Source of the DNA: Euborellia annulipes
Taxonomy: Eukaryota; Arthropoda; Insecta; Dermaptera; Anisolabididae
Direction: 5' to 3'
Assembly (NCBI GenBank): GCA_023213315.1
Contig: JAKCPI010003056.1
Span: 53,942-117,941, forward strand
DNA length: 64,000 nt
The first letter of the stretch is position 1, and each line of letters begins with the position of its first letter. A model generated the notes under the pieces. That model was not told the origin of the DNA. It made no database searches and worked only from the letters and a program-made list of their open reading frames with translations. A program made the translations under genes and the position numbers. Positions 10,261-20,324 of the stretch are shown here, piece after piece.

Positions 10261-11220
10261 TTTAATTTGAAAACATTTTAATTAGCCTGACACGATTCTA
10301 TATGAATATTTGGACAAATGATTTGAACTCGGCTTTTTCTCTCTCTGCTTTAATTTCTATCTATATTTGATATAAATTATCTGACAACTCAATTTTTTTT
10401 TTTTGTTAAAATTCAATCACCATAAATTTTTTTAAATAATAATCTTATCAGTTTATCTATTTTTCCAGCTGTTGGTTTGATCTTCATTAGTTTATAAATG
10501 TATAAATTAACACATAAATCTCCCTCTCTTTCTGGGCGATTTGATAAATTTTATAAATAATAAAAAATTTGTCTTATTTAAGTAGCTTACTCTTCAAAGT
10601 ATTGGCATCACCCTGGTACAGATTGCACAGATAGGACTTTTGTTTAAGGGGAAAGAGAGGGACTTTTTTTTCTATTGTGGATTTATTTTATCATCCACCT
10701 CTGTAGATGTAGCCTATAATTATTTTATTTTTAGAAGAACCAAGTTAATTGTGTTACAGATTCGTCTTACATTTAACAAATGCAGGTGGTCGGAGTTATA
10801 TGACTTGACCAGACGCCTAATCAGCAAGAATTAGAAACTTATCTAAGGTTCAGACATGGGAAATAAATTGGACGATATCAACAAAAATTGTTTCCCATGG
10901 GAAGTCGAATCCGATATATGCTATGTCAACTCAGAATCACCGCCGCGTGATAGCAAAAAAGGCCTATATAAGGTTCAGAGAGCAAGCAAGAGACAATATA
11001 CCTTCATATTGCGTTCTAGTAACGACTCTCTTTATATCACCATACAGTGTCTTACTCTTTTATTTTCATCTTTATAATTTCCACCGTCACCGTGGCGGCA
11101 ACCAACAAAAACTCCTTTACAAACCATCAGCACCAACCCACAACAATGGAAATAAAATTTTGAATGGTACTTCTCTCTAAATTGTTACATGCTTATAATA
11201 TTCCCATTTACTTTTTTAGT
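10261..11220. other. unassigned; weak open frame at 10923-11180
   Basis: The frame at 10923-11180 starts with ATG and is 85 codons, rich in Tyr/Phe/His and without a known domain. A second frame overlaps it (10856-11077). There are no splice-site or repeat cues that make it a gene. Conservation in a relative would be needed to accept it. Confidence 0.2.
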
Positions 11221-11345
11221 CTGCATGTTCTAAGAATAAAATTTAAATTTATTTAAATATTTATTTCTCACTCCTCTCCTTCCCGTGGCAGACAGGGTAA
11301 CAAAACAAGGGTTGTAAATTCGAATCACAGAAAAATTTAAACACT
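11221..11345 (+). repeat. dispersed repeat with TTCCCGTGGCAGA, copy 1
   Basis: It shares CTGCATGTT, ATTTAAATATTTATTTCTCA and CTCCTTCCCGTGGCAGA with 12240-12330, in the same orientation about 1.02 kb apart. A TTCGAATC word near 11318 resembles a tRNA B box, so a SINE origin is possible but unproven. Confidence 0.5.
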
Positions 11346-12092
11346 AATTTGTTCACTGACAGACAGACGTCAACAGCCCTTTGATTGGCTAAAAGCAAAA
11401 GGACCTTAAAGCAAAACATGCGAACTTTCATGATGGACTCAGATACCGAAAAGACAAAAAATATTTAGAATATATTTTATTTTACTGGAATTGCCTTGAG
11501 CTGCTCCATCAGTCTAATATTCATTTAGAGTCCTGGTAGGTTGTCTTAAATTAATTACAGAATTTTTTTTTTTTTTTTGAAACATTTCATTCCCTGTTCC
11601 TAAAATTTGTGATCTTCTAATCTAACATATCTATAAAATATTTATTTTTAATTAAAAAAAATCTACATGTCATCACGGCATATTGCTTTTTATCCGTTTT
11701 AACCTGAGGCCTTAAAAAGGCAATTATTTTATCTTTAACAATTTTTTATTATTTAATTTCGATTACAAAAAAAAACAATATCTCTTTTTAAATAAAAAAA
11801 AAAAGTTATCCCAAGCAAAATTGGACAAATGTAAATTCATCTGGCGAATGATGAATGCGCAATGGATCCATGAATTTTATGGATATGTAAATGTAGAGAG
11901 GCAGACAGGGTTTATTTACTGATGGTTTCGGGAGATTCCTAAGCAACATAAAATCGAGCACGGATGCGTTTAATCCGATTGCGAACCAACAGCCGGTGCT
12001 TTCCTTTCATTTGTTCCCCTTTCAATGCAATCAAAACAATAAAAATTAACAAATACAATTGCTTACTTTGTCATTCATTATTCATTCATCTT

Positions 12093-12127
12093 TTAAAGGC
12101 AAGAGATTAGGACTTTTTGGAAATTAA
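12093..12127 (+). repeat. 35-bp exact duplicate of 13028-13062
   Basis: The 35 bases around TAAAGGCAAGAGATTAGGAC are identical at both places. The second copy lies in the loop of a foldback element. Confidence 0.8.
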
Positions 12128-12239
12128 ATTATTTCTTAAAATTATATTTTACTAATAATATAATATACAACAAGGACATTAGATTAGGGAGGGGGGGGAT
12201 GTAACAATTTAAATGGAAACAAAATTTTTTACGGTACTG

Positions 12240-12330
12240 CCTGCATGTTGTGAGAAAAAAATGTAAAATTATTTAAATATTTATTTCTCATTTATCTCCT
12301 TCCCGTGGCAGAGAGGTAAAAAGTCCGTGA
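12240..12330 (+). repeat. dispersed repeat with TTCCCGTGGCAGA, copy 2
   Basis: Partner of 11221-11345. Similarity starts at CTGCATGTT and ends soon after TTCCCGTGGCAGAG. The following tRNA-like segment of copy 1 is not kept. Confidence 0.5.
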
Positions 12331-12474
12331 TTTCTTTCTGAAATTTCGCTAACTAAAATAGCATAGGAGTGTTTTTTTTTAATTTATTTAAGTTCTTTTT
12401 GGAATACAAGGCTTTTTAGGCCCAGATCCCATTTTTTTAGTATCCAAAATAATTTAGAAAAATTTTCAACCGGG

Positions 12475-12697
12475 GCGTGTGTATCCCTCGTGGTCTGCAT
12501 AGTGAACCTTAAGGGACACACAGGGATATACCCGTCCACACCAGGGACTCACAGGGGTCCACACGCCCGCACCAGGGACACACACAGAATATTGAAAGTG
12601 ACCAGAAGAAAAATGTGTGTTCCTGGTGTGGACGTGTATATCCCTGTGTCCCTTAAGGTTCACTATGCAGACCTGCTGCGAGCGTGTGTATCCCTCG
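12475..12697. mobile_element. foldback MITE with GGGACACACAGGGA arms
   Basis: Inverted arms at 12494-12531 and 12636-12671 contain TGCATAGTGAACCTTAAGGG and its complement. A 16-bp direct repeat, GCGTGTGTATCCCTCG, flanks the foldback (12475-12490 and 12682-12697) and may be part of the target or the element. A second copy with the same arms is at 41510-41657. It is noncoding, although its arms keep frames open on both strands. Confidence 0.7.
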
Positions 12698-12711
12698 ATC
12701 ATTTTTACTGG

Positions 12712-13640
12712 GAGGTGCTCAATAGGGTGGGTCGTTTTGCCATTTTTTACGGAGCGAAATGTAATACCCGGCAAAAGGGACCCACCCACATGGACATTAC
12801 AGATATAATTTTTTTTTTTTTTTTCAAATCGGAAAATATCTTCTATGAGAATTTTTACCTCAAAGTTTTGAAATTTCGACTGAAAATCCCAAAATTGTCA
12901 TTAAGTTTAGTTGGGTTATTAAGCGACTATATTTTTGGATAACGAGATGTCACTTGCGATGAAAACTGACATTCTAGCTTGAAAATCCCAGTTATATGCC
13001 CCTGGAAGAGCCCAGAGATGCCTCCTCTTAAAGGCAAGAGATTAGGACTTTTTGGAAATTAATGGTACCTACAGAATTTGCCCCGTTTTCAACCTCAGAG
13101 AAGGCATCTCTGGCCCTTCCAGGGGCATATAACAATGGCAATTTGGGGCTAGAATGTCAGTTTTCATCGCAAGTGACATCTCGTATATCCAAAAATATGG
13201 TCGCTTTATAACCCAACTTTAGAACATAATGACAATTTTGGGATTTTCAGTCGAAATTTCGAAACTTTGAGGTAAAAATTCTCACAAAAGATATTGTCCG
13301 ATTTGAAAAAAAATTATATTTGTGATGTCCATGTCTATGTGGGTGGGCCACTTTTGCCGGGTATTACATTAGTGATGGGGAAAACTGATGATTTTGGAAT
13401 CACCTACCCAAATATCCACGAATAGCTTCAAATTCTCAGTCAACAAAAAAAGTTTTTTGTTGCCCTGTGTAATTAATTGATTCTAAAAACTTCCAAAATA
13501 AATGTCATAATACTTTAAATTAAAGCAAGATACTTATGCTTTATTCATAGAGTTTTATATAGGACTCCTTTATCTTTTGATCGCTTTCTTTGGAAAAAAG
13601 TGGCAAAACGACCCACCTTAGTGCTCAATAATGTCATCTC
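12712..13640. mobile_element. outer foldback element
   Basis: The left end GGTGCTCAATAGGGTGGGTC (with TTTTGCCATTTTTT) is found inverted at 13591-13640 (GGCAAAACGACCCACCTTAG, then TGCTCAATAATG). Between the two lies the inner foldback at 12758-13370 and about 220 bp of other sequence (13371-13590). The outer element therefore appears to be split by the inner one. Confidence 0.6.
12758..13370. mobile_element. inner foldback element, about 270-bp arms
   Basis: It starts AATGTAATACCCGGCAAAAG (12758-12777), and the exact complement ends it (13351-13370). Arms continue with TTGAAATTTCGACTGAAAAT, GATGTCACTTGCGATGAAAA and ATATGCCCCTGGAAG on one side and their complements on the other. The left-arm tip appears to have been replaced by a 35-bp block also found at 12093-12127. 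It is noncoding and the superfamily is unknown. Confidence 0.8.
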
Positions 13641-14340
13641 CTAGAAAACGACCGTTTTTCGGATATTGTTCTCTTGGACACTCATGATAAAATAATTGAA
13701 ACGAGCTCAATTCCGCAACTAAGGGTGAGTTCGAGACACACGAATGCGAAAGACCCTCTAAAGCAGTATTTATATTCAATTTAGAAAAAGGGCGTAAAAG
13801 CACTTTTTCAAATTATCTTTTTATTTTATTTTTTAAGACGTTATTTATTTTTTTTTTTTATAATTCTAATTGATTTCATGAATCAAATTTCATTACCTTG
13901 TTGATCCAATTCCATTTTAATTGTCATTTCGAGGCATATTTTTTTTTTTTTACCAAATCATGGTTATATTCATTTTCAGCCAATTGCGAACAGATTGATT
14001 TACAATCTACCAATAATTTTAAATGATGAAATGTCAAATATACACGAACTGAGCCCAACCCAAATTAAACTGTGTATATGGACGTGATGCTGTTAGCTAG
14101 GGATGGTGAGGGTCACAAAAATGGAAACAATATTTTAATAATAACTTTTAACGATTTATTTCCATTCCACTACTACTAGTAGCTAGTGAATGATTCTATC
14201 CCGCTAATTGAAAAAACCCCAGAAATGATCTTTATTATTGACATGTTATTAGCTTTATTTCATGAGAAAAATATACATTTATTTGCTATTTTTATTTATA
14301 AATTAGCAGTTGCCTCTTAGGGAAAAATATATTTTTTTAA
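13641..14340. other. AT-rich unique DNA
   Basis: No element or frame is supported. Short poly-T runs occur at 13840-13860 and 13937-13950. Confidence 0.5.
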
Positions 14341-14480
14341 ACTTGTTTAAGGCTTTTTGGAATCCGGGCTATTTAGAACTCGTCCCTATTTATTTAAATT
14401 GATTTGTATTCAATTCAATTGAAATAACTTTTTTTCCTGGGGCGGAATGCGAACCCTTGACCTTTGTTGGAGAAAACACT
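14341..14480 (-). repeat. SINE-2-like copy
   Basis: The order is T-run, TTGTTTAAGGCTTTTTGGAA, TTCAATTCAATTGAAATAAC and GCGGAATGCGAACCCTTGAC. The last block read on the minus strand resembles a tRNA B box region (GGGTTCGCATTCCGCC). It is the best preserved of the three fragments. The target and age cannot be judged. Confidence 0.45.
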
Positions 14481-14523
14481 CCATTATTTCTCACAATGAA
14501 CTTAAAAATTTTTATAACTGGTA

Positions 14524-14545
14524 TATATCAATATATATATATACC

Positions 14546-14585
<40 letters not shown>
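14524..14585. repeat. (TA)n microsatellite
   Basis: A broken TA run with an ACCAGG interruption near 14543-14548. Similar TA runs are at 18874-18900, 19866-19895 and 61003-61030. Confidence 0.9.
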
Positions 14586-14588
<3 letters not shown>

Positions 14589-15269
14589 CAAGGGTTAGTT
14601 AAATAAGGAAGGTATAATAAATTTAATTTTAAAAAAATGTAAAAATGATAGTTATGGTAACTTGATTTTGAAGGGGGTAAGTACTCAAGTATTAATACGT
14701 AAGAAAATTTTTGACAGCTTTAGAATTCATCCGTCTTGTCAGCAATAATAAGTAATAATAATAAATCCCCACATAAACATCATATTCTTATAGGTTTGAG
14801 CTTTTTTTTTAGAGATTAGCAACCATTTTTCTTTGAAAAATGTTTACGTAAGCAAATGATTAATCCCCCTGTTGACAAAAATAAATAAATGTGTACTCCC
14901 TGTGCATTTCTCTATGCCACACTTGAATGGCTCCAGAGTGGAAAGCCTACATTAGGAGAATACAACATTTTGGATAGCTCAAGGTAGCTATTCAAACGCA
15001 CATCAGCTGAAAGTCTCATTTATATAATTTGTTAATTAAACCTATTATAAAAGTCAGGCTCACAGCAGAATTGTTATCACGAGCTATCCAAAATTATGTA
15101 TGCTTCTATTGTTTAATTAAATTAAAAAAATGTATTTCAACTGAATTTGGTACCGAGTCGCCGAGCCAAAACACAAACTATCCTTATGTTAAACGATATA
15201 TTGACAGACTTAGTTCGTCGGGTGTTGTTTGAAAACCACCAACTATTTCAAACAAAAATCTCTCTTTAA

Positions 15270-16709
15270 CCCATATCCTACCAGTGTTGCGTTTGCGCAA
15301 CACTAAATAAAAAATTTTTTTCTCTTCAACTAATAGAGCTTTCGTTTTAATTATTTTTTTATATATTCTTTATTATGTCCTTTTGTCTCTTAATCATAGA
15401 TAATGCCTTTTTTTACAACCTTTCATTATGATTTATTTTTTTAAACTTGGGCACCTGAAAAAGTGTATTTTAAAGATTAAAATATTTATTAATTAAATAT
15501 TTTTTTTTTAATTTTTTTTATTTATTTATTTTCTTAGAAGGTCTAATGACCACTCTAAACCTTTCTTTGTCCTTTGTTTTTGCAAAACAAAGAAATTATT
15601 TGCTTAGAAACTTCAGTGTTTCGTTTGCGCAACGTTGGGAGGAAGTGTGAACAAAAAGGTTCTAAATCCTATTAGTGATTTGACTATTGGACCCCTCATT
15701 TTTCATAGAATTTTTAACATCTTTACAAAAACGAAAGTTTATCGACTCTTTTATCTCATTTTTGTTCATTTAAAAAAAAAAAAAATTAAAAAATTCTCTC
15801 AAAGAATCGGGGTAAGTGCGGAATAAGATAAATTTTTTTTTCAGTGGTTACATTATGTAGCAATCATTTTAGCAGAGATCCACTAAAAACGGTAAAAAGA
15901 TATAATAGGAAAAAAGGAGAGGAAATAAACATCTCCCAAACTAAAATAATATCTCAATACAATTTGGGAATGGGAGGTGTTGATTTGCACGAAAATGCAA
16001 TTGGAAAATATAGGTCAAGAATACTTGAAAAAAATGGTGGTGGTCTTTATTTATAAATAGTATAGATTCCACAATAGTAAATTGTTGGAAAGTATATAAT
16101 ATTGCTAATAATAAGCAAATTAGTCAATTAGATTTTAATTCGGCTTTAGTGTTAAGTCTATGAAAATGGAAGAGCGTTGCGAGCAAAGTGGCTCGGAACC
16201 TTCCTCTGTCCATGACATGGAGCATTTGGTGATATCGAATGAAAAAAAAAGTGAGAAGAAGGTGTAAAGTGTGCCAGTCCGACTATTTATATATGTAATA
16301 AATGTAAAGTACATGTAAATGTCAAGTGTTTTTCGAAATTTCACACAAAATGATTTATTTTTATATCCCATATCATCCCATCGTTTCGTAAACGCAACAC
16401 TAAAAAAAGTTGTATAAAATAATTATTTAATTAAAAATATCAAAATAAAGTTGTCAAATACATATAAAAAAACATGTGGGATGAATATATGTAAATATTT
16501 TTAATAAAAAATTTAAAATAAAAAAAATGATTTTTTTTTTAGTTCTTGAATCCTCCCAACGTTGCGTTTGCGCAACACCCGTTTCCCGTGAAGTGTGCGG
16601 TGCGGGAATTTTTTTTTTATTTTTCTCACATTAGTGGAGACCTAATATAACTATTTATAGGAAAAAATTTTAAATTTTCAAAAAATTTTTAAGGCTGGTA
16701 GAATATGGG
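15270..16709 (+). mobile_element. decayed piggyBac element with TTAA duplication
   Basis: Termini CCCATATCCTACCAG (15270-15284) and CTGGTAGAATATGGG (16695-16709) match at 14 of 15 positions. TTAA flanks both sides (15266-15269 and 16710-16713), the piggyBac target site. A subterminal palindrome, GTTGCGTTTGCGCAAC, sits near the left end and recurs in variants near 15615, 16385 and 16560, where it could serve as a transposase binding site. The interior keeps only C-terminal transposase sequence. At 1.44 kb it is much shorter than autonomous members (about 2.4 kb or more), so most of the catalytic region has been lost. Confidence 0.9.
15844..16352 (+). pseudogene. piggyBac transposase C-terminal remnant
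   Basis: The frame from 15844 includes VTLCSNHF, RYNRKKGEEI and YNLGMGGVDLHENAIGKYR. The last is the family's conserved YNxxMGGVD block, which carries a catalytic Asp. After a disruption near 16050 the sequence resumes as NSIDSTIVNCWKVYN and QLDFNSALVLSL, matching the usual V-N-A-W and LLDFR region. At 16254-16352 a cysteine-rich tail appears across a one-base shift: RCKVC, then ICNKCKVHVNVKCFSKFH, which is the C-terminal zinc-binding domain that contacts terminal DNA. The N-terminal and first catalytic parts are absent, so the protein is not functional. Confidence 0.85.
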
Positions 16710-16713
16710 TTAA

Positions 16714-17504
16714 GGTTGTTCGGACATTAAAGCACTTTGGTAGATTAAAAGCTAATTTTTTAATATGTTATTAATCACTATCAAATACGTATAAAATAAA
16801 ATTTTGAAGCAGATCTGACACAGGGTTATCGTGTAATTAATTTTTAAAAAATTGAAATTTAACATGTAGCCTATGGGGAATAACGACGAAATTCACACGT
16901 ATCGAATTATATAGGCATCTGTGCAAATGATACAAAAACAAAAAAACTTACATTTTATTAATTCACTTCCGAGGAATACGTTAAAAATAAAACCAAAAGT
17001 TTCTGCCGACCGCTTTTAAAGATATTTTAACAAGAAAGTCAAAAAATTCTCCAAAATGACAGTCGCTAATATTTAAAAATAATGAATTCTCGAGAGTCAG
17101 ACCAGCCTGGCAACGTCGCATAGCATAAGTGTCTTATCTCTATGTCAGATACATTTTTTTTTTCAATTTTACAATATTTTTTCTCGCAAATCGTCCATTG
17201 TGTTTAAACTGATTTGCATTAAACATTGTAATATATTAAATAAAATAAAATTTAAGGCGTTTAAGATTTAAAATAGATAGTTGATGAATGCAATGTTGCC
17301 AGTTCTATATTACGTGAAAAACTGCTCGAGTCAAAAGTCATTCATTTATTATTTTTGGTAATTAAATTATTAACTTAATACAATTATAAACTCTGATAGG
17401 TCACGACTAAATTATAATAAGGAATTTTGGCATTCAAATTTTTAATTTTATTTAAAAAAAAATTTAGATTCTATTATGACTTACGATGTACTATCCGAAC
17501 AACC
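16714..17504. mobile_element. second TTAA-flanked element, noncoding
   Basis: Ends GGTTGTTCGGA (16714-16724) and TCCGAACAACC (17494-17504) are perfect complements. TTAA lies on each side (16710-16713 and 17505-17508). The left TTAA is the same four bases that close the piggyBac element at 15270-16709. No coding sequence is seen. TTAA and short termini point to the piggyBac superfamily, from a different family than its neighbour. Confidence 0.8.
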
Positions 17505-17559
17505 TTAAAAAAATATAAATTAGAAAGGATTCAACAAATCGAAAAAATATCGATTTGAA

Positions 17560-17960
17560 GAGAATACTCAATTTTATTTATAATTTCCAACCGAGTTGTA
17601 ACAAATCTTAAATTAAGCCCGCGTGAAGTGAGAACCGTTTTCGTTTGCTAATGAGCTAGCCCGCCCTGAAAAGGGGGTGGACTCTCGCCACGCATACAAA
17701 CGAGCAACGTGTATAATTGAACGTTAGGAGCTCGGGAAGAGGGCGCCTGAAAAGGATCCGTTTCGAATAGCGAGTGGATTAGCAAGTTGCAACCTGCTCC
17801 TCTCTCTCTTTCTCTTTCTCGTATTTCTACTGCTTTCCATCCATTCCCCCTTTCTGTTACTGCTACTTGGCTTGGAAGCACGCGTTAATTACATTCGCGA
17901 CTCTTGATCGAAGCCCTAAGCAATCTTCTCTCTCTCTATCTATCTATTAACACACACGCA
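17560..17960. other. GC-richer island with CT tracts
   Basis: 17580-17770 (AGCCCGCGTGAAGTGAGAAC, GGAAGAGGGCGCCTGAAAAG) has mixed composition. It is followed by pyrimidine tracts at 17803-17820 and 17927-17945. No domain is encoded on either strand. It could be regulatory. Confidence 0.3.
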
Positions 17961-18039
17961 CGCACACTCTAGGGAAACCTCAAATCCCCAATTTTAATCA
18001 TTTCTCTGTAAGTCAGTTAAAAGGGGTGGAAAAAATCGA

Positions 18040-18163
18040 TGATATATAAAACTAGTTAAAAAGACTAAATAAATCTAATATTTAAAAAAAATAGAGGTCG
18101 ATAGCTTCAAAATTATGGCCGCTGGACGATTTATTTCCAAAAATGCACCTCGAGACGTGCACC
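18040..18163 (+). mobile_element. GGTGC piggyBac-type MITE, right-end fragment
   Basis: It contains GAGGTCGATAGCTTCAAAAT and ATGGCCGCTGGA and ends CTCGAGACGTGCACC directly before TTAA (18164-18167). It matches the right third of 47697-48069. The left end is missing or unrecognisable. Confidence 0.7.
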
Positions 18164-18764
18164 TTAAAGGTATTTGGTTATATGAAAGCCAATTTTAGAA
18201 ATATAATATAAATATAAAAAATTCAAGCCTTACAATCATATTTTATAATTAAAGGTCATATATATACATACACCTGTTTACACACAATGATAAAGAAAGC
18301 CTTTTGGTTATTTGATAAATAAAAAAAAAAGTGACGTTCAAAAAAAATGTTTTTATATTTGCTTGACTTTTGTTATTGGCAGAAATAATTAAAAATGAAC
18401 AAAAAAAATCCGATTTTCCTGACATATGGATTGAGTATTTTATTTTTATTTGAAAGATGATATCAAAGTAATTTAATTTGTAAATATGTTTTTATAGGCA
18501 AATAAAAAATAGGAAAGGATCAAGATTAGAAAAAAAATTTCAATATTAAATTAAAATTCAAAGGAAAAAATTTCAAACCGATTTTAAAATATTTGCAAAA
18601 AAAAATTCTTTAGTATTTTTAGTCAATGAATCAAACCTCCCGAATGTATATTGGACAATCAAAAGGAGAACCTATCAAATTTGAGACATTTATTTACAAA
18701 AGTGGTTTCATCTCATATGCCATTTTATGAAAAATTTTGCAACTTTGTTATTTATTTGTTAGCT

Positions 18765-18820
18765 CTTGGACCATAGCTCAGTGGTAGAGTTACTGCCTCT
18801 TGTTCTAGGGGTCAATTTTT
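18765..18820 (+). repeat. tRNA-like SINE head
   Basis: CCATAGCTCAGTGGTAGAGT has the spacing of a tRNA A box and D arm. The B box position reads GGTCAATTT and is degenerate. The downstream sequence does not form an acceptor stem. I read it as a decayed tRNA-derived SINE and not a tRNA gene. Confidence 0.4.
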
Positions 18821-18868
18821 GAAATTTTAAAGAATTATGACATTTGTTTTGGAAATTTTTAGAATCAA

Positions 18869-18902
<34 letters not shown>

Positions 18903-18978
18903 TCTGGAAGGTTTCCGCGACTGGATGTATGCGAAGATAAGTTTTCTCGGGTTGAGTCGCGTGTGATGCGGAGATTTA

Positions 18979-19015
18979 CTCGACGTTTCGGCTCTCCTTT
19001 TGGAGCCATTTTCAA
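18979..19015 (-). ncRNA. hammerhead-like motif, left arm
   Basis: On the minus strand it reads CTTGAAAATGGCTCC, a short AAAA loop, GGAGAGCC and GAAACGTCGAG. Stem II (GGCTC/GAGCC) and the GAAAC strand fit a hammerhead. The first core strand is CTTGAAAA where CTGANGA is expected, so cleavage is doubtful. Confidence 0.45.
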
Positions 19016-19155
19016 GAGTATGGAATTAGGGGGAATTGTTGGGGTGGATTGTTTACTTCTATTATTTGATTACTACTAACAAAGGGACCTCCATTAGCAA
19101 GGTCATTAAACCTAACAAAGGGTCCCCTTCCACCACACTAATTAAGCAGTCCATT

Positions 19156-19767
19156 ATGATTCAAAAAGGGATTACCACTCCGAAACCAATTAGCTCTAAA
19201 AATGGGTCAGGCAATAACAAAGGAATGACCATTAGTATCCCAATTAACTCAGGTATAAAAGCAGCAAACCCAACCGAGAAGGCTCAGTCGTCAGATAGCC
19301 AGCCAGCATTCAAGACCTCGAGCGCCACAGCAGTAAGACAAACCAAAACACAAATCACTTCGACCATCAACACGCAAACCGCCACCACACAACCCAACAC
19401 ATCTCAAAGACAAACACAAGCCTCGGAAACATCCGGCAATACATCGACTGGGGGAGTAGGCAGATTGAGGCCCCAAAGTCAACCTAAATCAAACACAGAC
19501 ACGATCACACATACACACACCCAATCCAAATCTCAGAAACAAACCCAATCTCCTAACACATCCACTAACCAAACCAATAACACATCGACTTGGGGAGGCA
19601 GACTGAGGCCCCGTAGTCAACCCAAACCGAACACAAACGCAATTACACACACTCAACCTTCCTCCTGCTCTCAGAGACCAAACCAAGCCTCTGAGGCATC
19701 CAAATTGACCTGGGGACCAGCAAGACTGCGACCCCGTAAACAATCCACCCCAACAATTCCCCCCTAA
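19156..19767 (+). CDS. Thr/Gln/Asn-rich repetitive ORF inside a foldback
   Basis: The open frame starts upstream without an ATG; the first in-frame ATG is 19156, giving 203 codons to the stop at 19765-19767. Composition is dominated by Thr, Gln, Asn, Ser, Pro and Lys. Three units of about 50 residues share a core: TGGVGRLRPQSQPK, TWGGRLRPRSQPKPN and TWGPARLRPRKQSTP. They are separated by Thr/His/Gln-rich linkers with ITHTH words. I see no signal peptide, membrane segment or known domain. The last eight codons and the stop lie in the right inverted arm. The core survives in three copies while the linkers drift, which hints at past selection on protein, but low-complexity DNA can also stay open by chance. 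I do not recognise the protein and assign no function. Confidence 0.35.
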   Translation: MIQKGITTPKPISSKNGSGNNKGMTISIPINSGIKAANPTEKAQSSDSQPAFKTSSATAVRQTKTQITSTINTQTATTQPNTSQRQTQASETSGNTSTGGVGRLRPQSQPKSNTDTITHTHTQSKSQKQTQSPNTSTNQTNNTSTWGGRLRPRSQPKPNTNAITHTQPSSCSQRPNQASEASKLTWGPARLRPRKQSTPTIPP

Positions 19768-19776
19768 TTCCATACT

Positions 19777-19815
19777 CTTGAAAATGGCTCCAAAAGGAGA
19801 GCCGAAACGTCGAGT
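19777..19815 (+). ncRNA. hammerhead-like motif, right arm
   Basis: Mirror copy of the left-arm motif: CTTGAAAATGGCTCC, AAAA, GGAGAGCC, GAAAC, GTCGAG. It starts 10 bp after the ORF stop codon. The first core strand is again degenerate in the same way, so the deviation is a family trait and not random decay of one copy. Confidence 0.45.
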
Positions 19816-19859
19816 AAATCTCCACATCACACGCGACTCAACCCGAGAAAACTTATCTT

Positions 19860-19899
<40 letters not shown>

Positions 19900-19984
19900 A
19901 AAAGATAATCCCTCCCTTATGAATGTATTTATTCTGTGATGAAGGCTTTACAAAAATAAAAATCTATTTTATTTTATATTATTC

Positions 19985-20245
19985 ATTTTCTCATTCTATA
20001 GGATTCGACCACTTTACTCTTGTACTCCATAGAAAACATAGGAGAAATGGTTGCCATGGTAACAAAATATAAACATTTTGCCATACTTATAAATTTTACA
20101 TCTTGAAAATCGAATGTACCATACTGTTGGAAACTAAATACATGTCGACACAGAAAATCTGGTGTGACAAGCACAGTACACAACTTTCGATTACCGAAGG
20201 TAAGAGAAAGTTGTGTGTTGTGCGCCAGTCACACCAGATTTTTAT
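19985..20245 (-). repeat. HP repeat, 5' third
   Basis: On the minus strand it runs from the complete hairpin (20150-20245) through the CGACATGTATTTAGTTTCC and TTACCATGGCAACC blocks to TACAAGAGTAAAGTGG, and stops there. The hairpin arms are well preserved. Confidence 0.85.
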
Positions 20246-20324
20246 AATATAACATCAAGCGTGCAAAGAGTAGAAGAAGTTTCATCAGTTATCTTTGTGC
20301 TAAATATATAAAAAATAATTATGG

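Larger units (their letters stand above)
18928..19865. mobile_element. HHR foldback element carrying an open frame
   Basis: Inverted arms of about 127 bp (18928-19054 and 19738-19865) begin TATGCGAAGATAAGTTTTCT and contain TGAGTCGCGTGTGATG and ACTCGACGTTTCGGCTCTCC. Each arm holds a hammerhead-like core pointing outwards. TA microsatellites abut both sides (18874-18900 and 19866-19895), which may be the target. The 680-bp interior encodes a low-complexity repetitive protein. Hammerhead motifs in inverted terminal repeats are known from Penelope-like elements, so I infer a nonautonomous relative. No reverse transcriptase or GIY-YIG sequence is present. Confidence 0.75.

Noticed and set aside
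10923..11180. 85-codon frame as a small gene
   Set aside because: Listed only as a weak frame. It overlaps another frame and has no recognisable motif, splice signal or polyadenylation context.
12490..12942. 150-codon plus-strand open frame
   Set aside because: It runs through the arms of the GGGACACACAGGGA foldback and into the next foldback. Frames are open on both strands there, and the peptide has no domain.
18765..18820. tRNA gene with GCTCAGTGGTAGAG
   Set aside because: The B box and T arm are degenerate and no 3' acceptor half is present.
19291..19830. minus-strand frames of 60-113 codons opposite the repetitive ORF
   Set aside because: Antisense of a Thr/Gln-rich repeat gives Cys/Gly/Val-rich peptides. 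They follow from the plus-strand composition.
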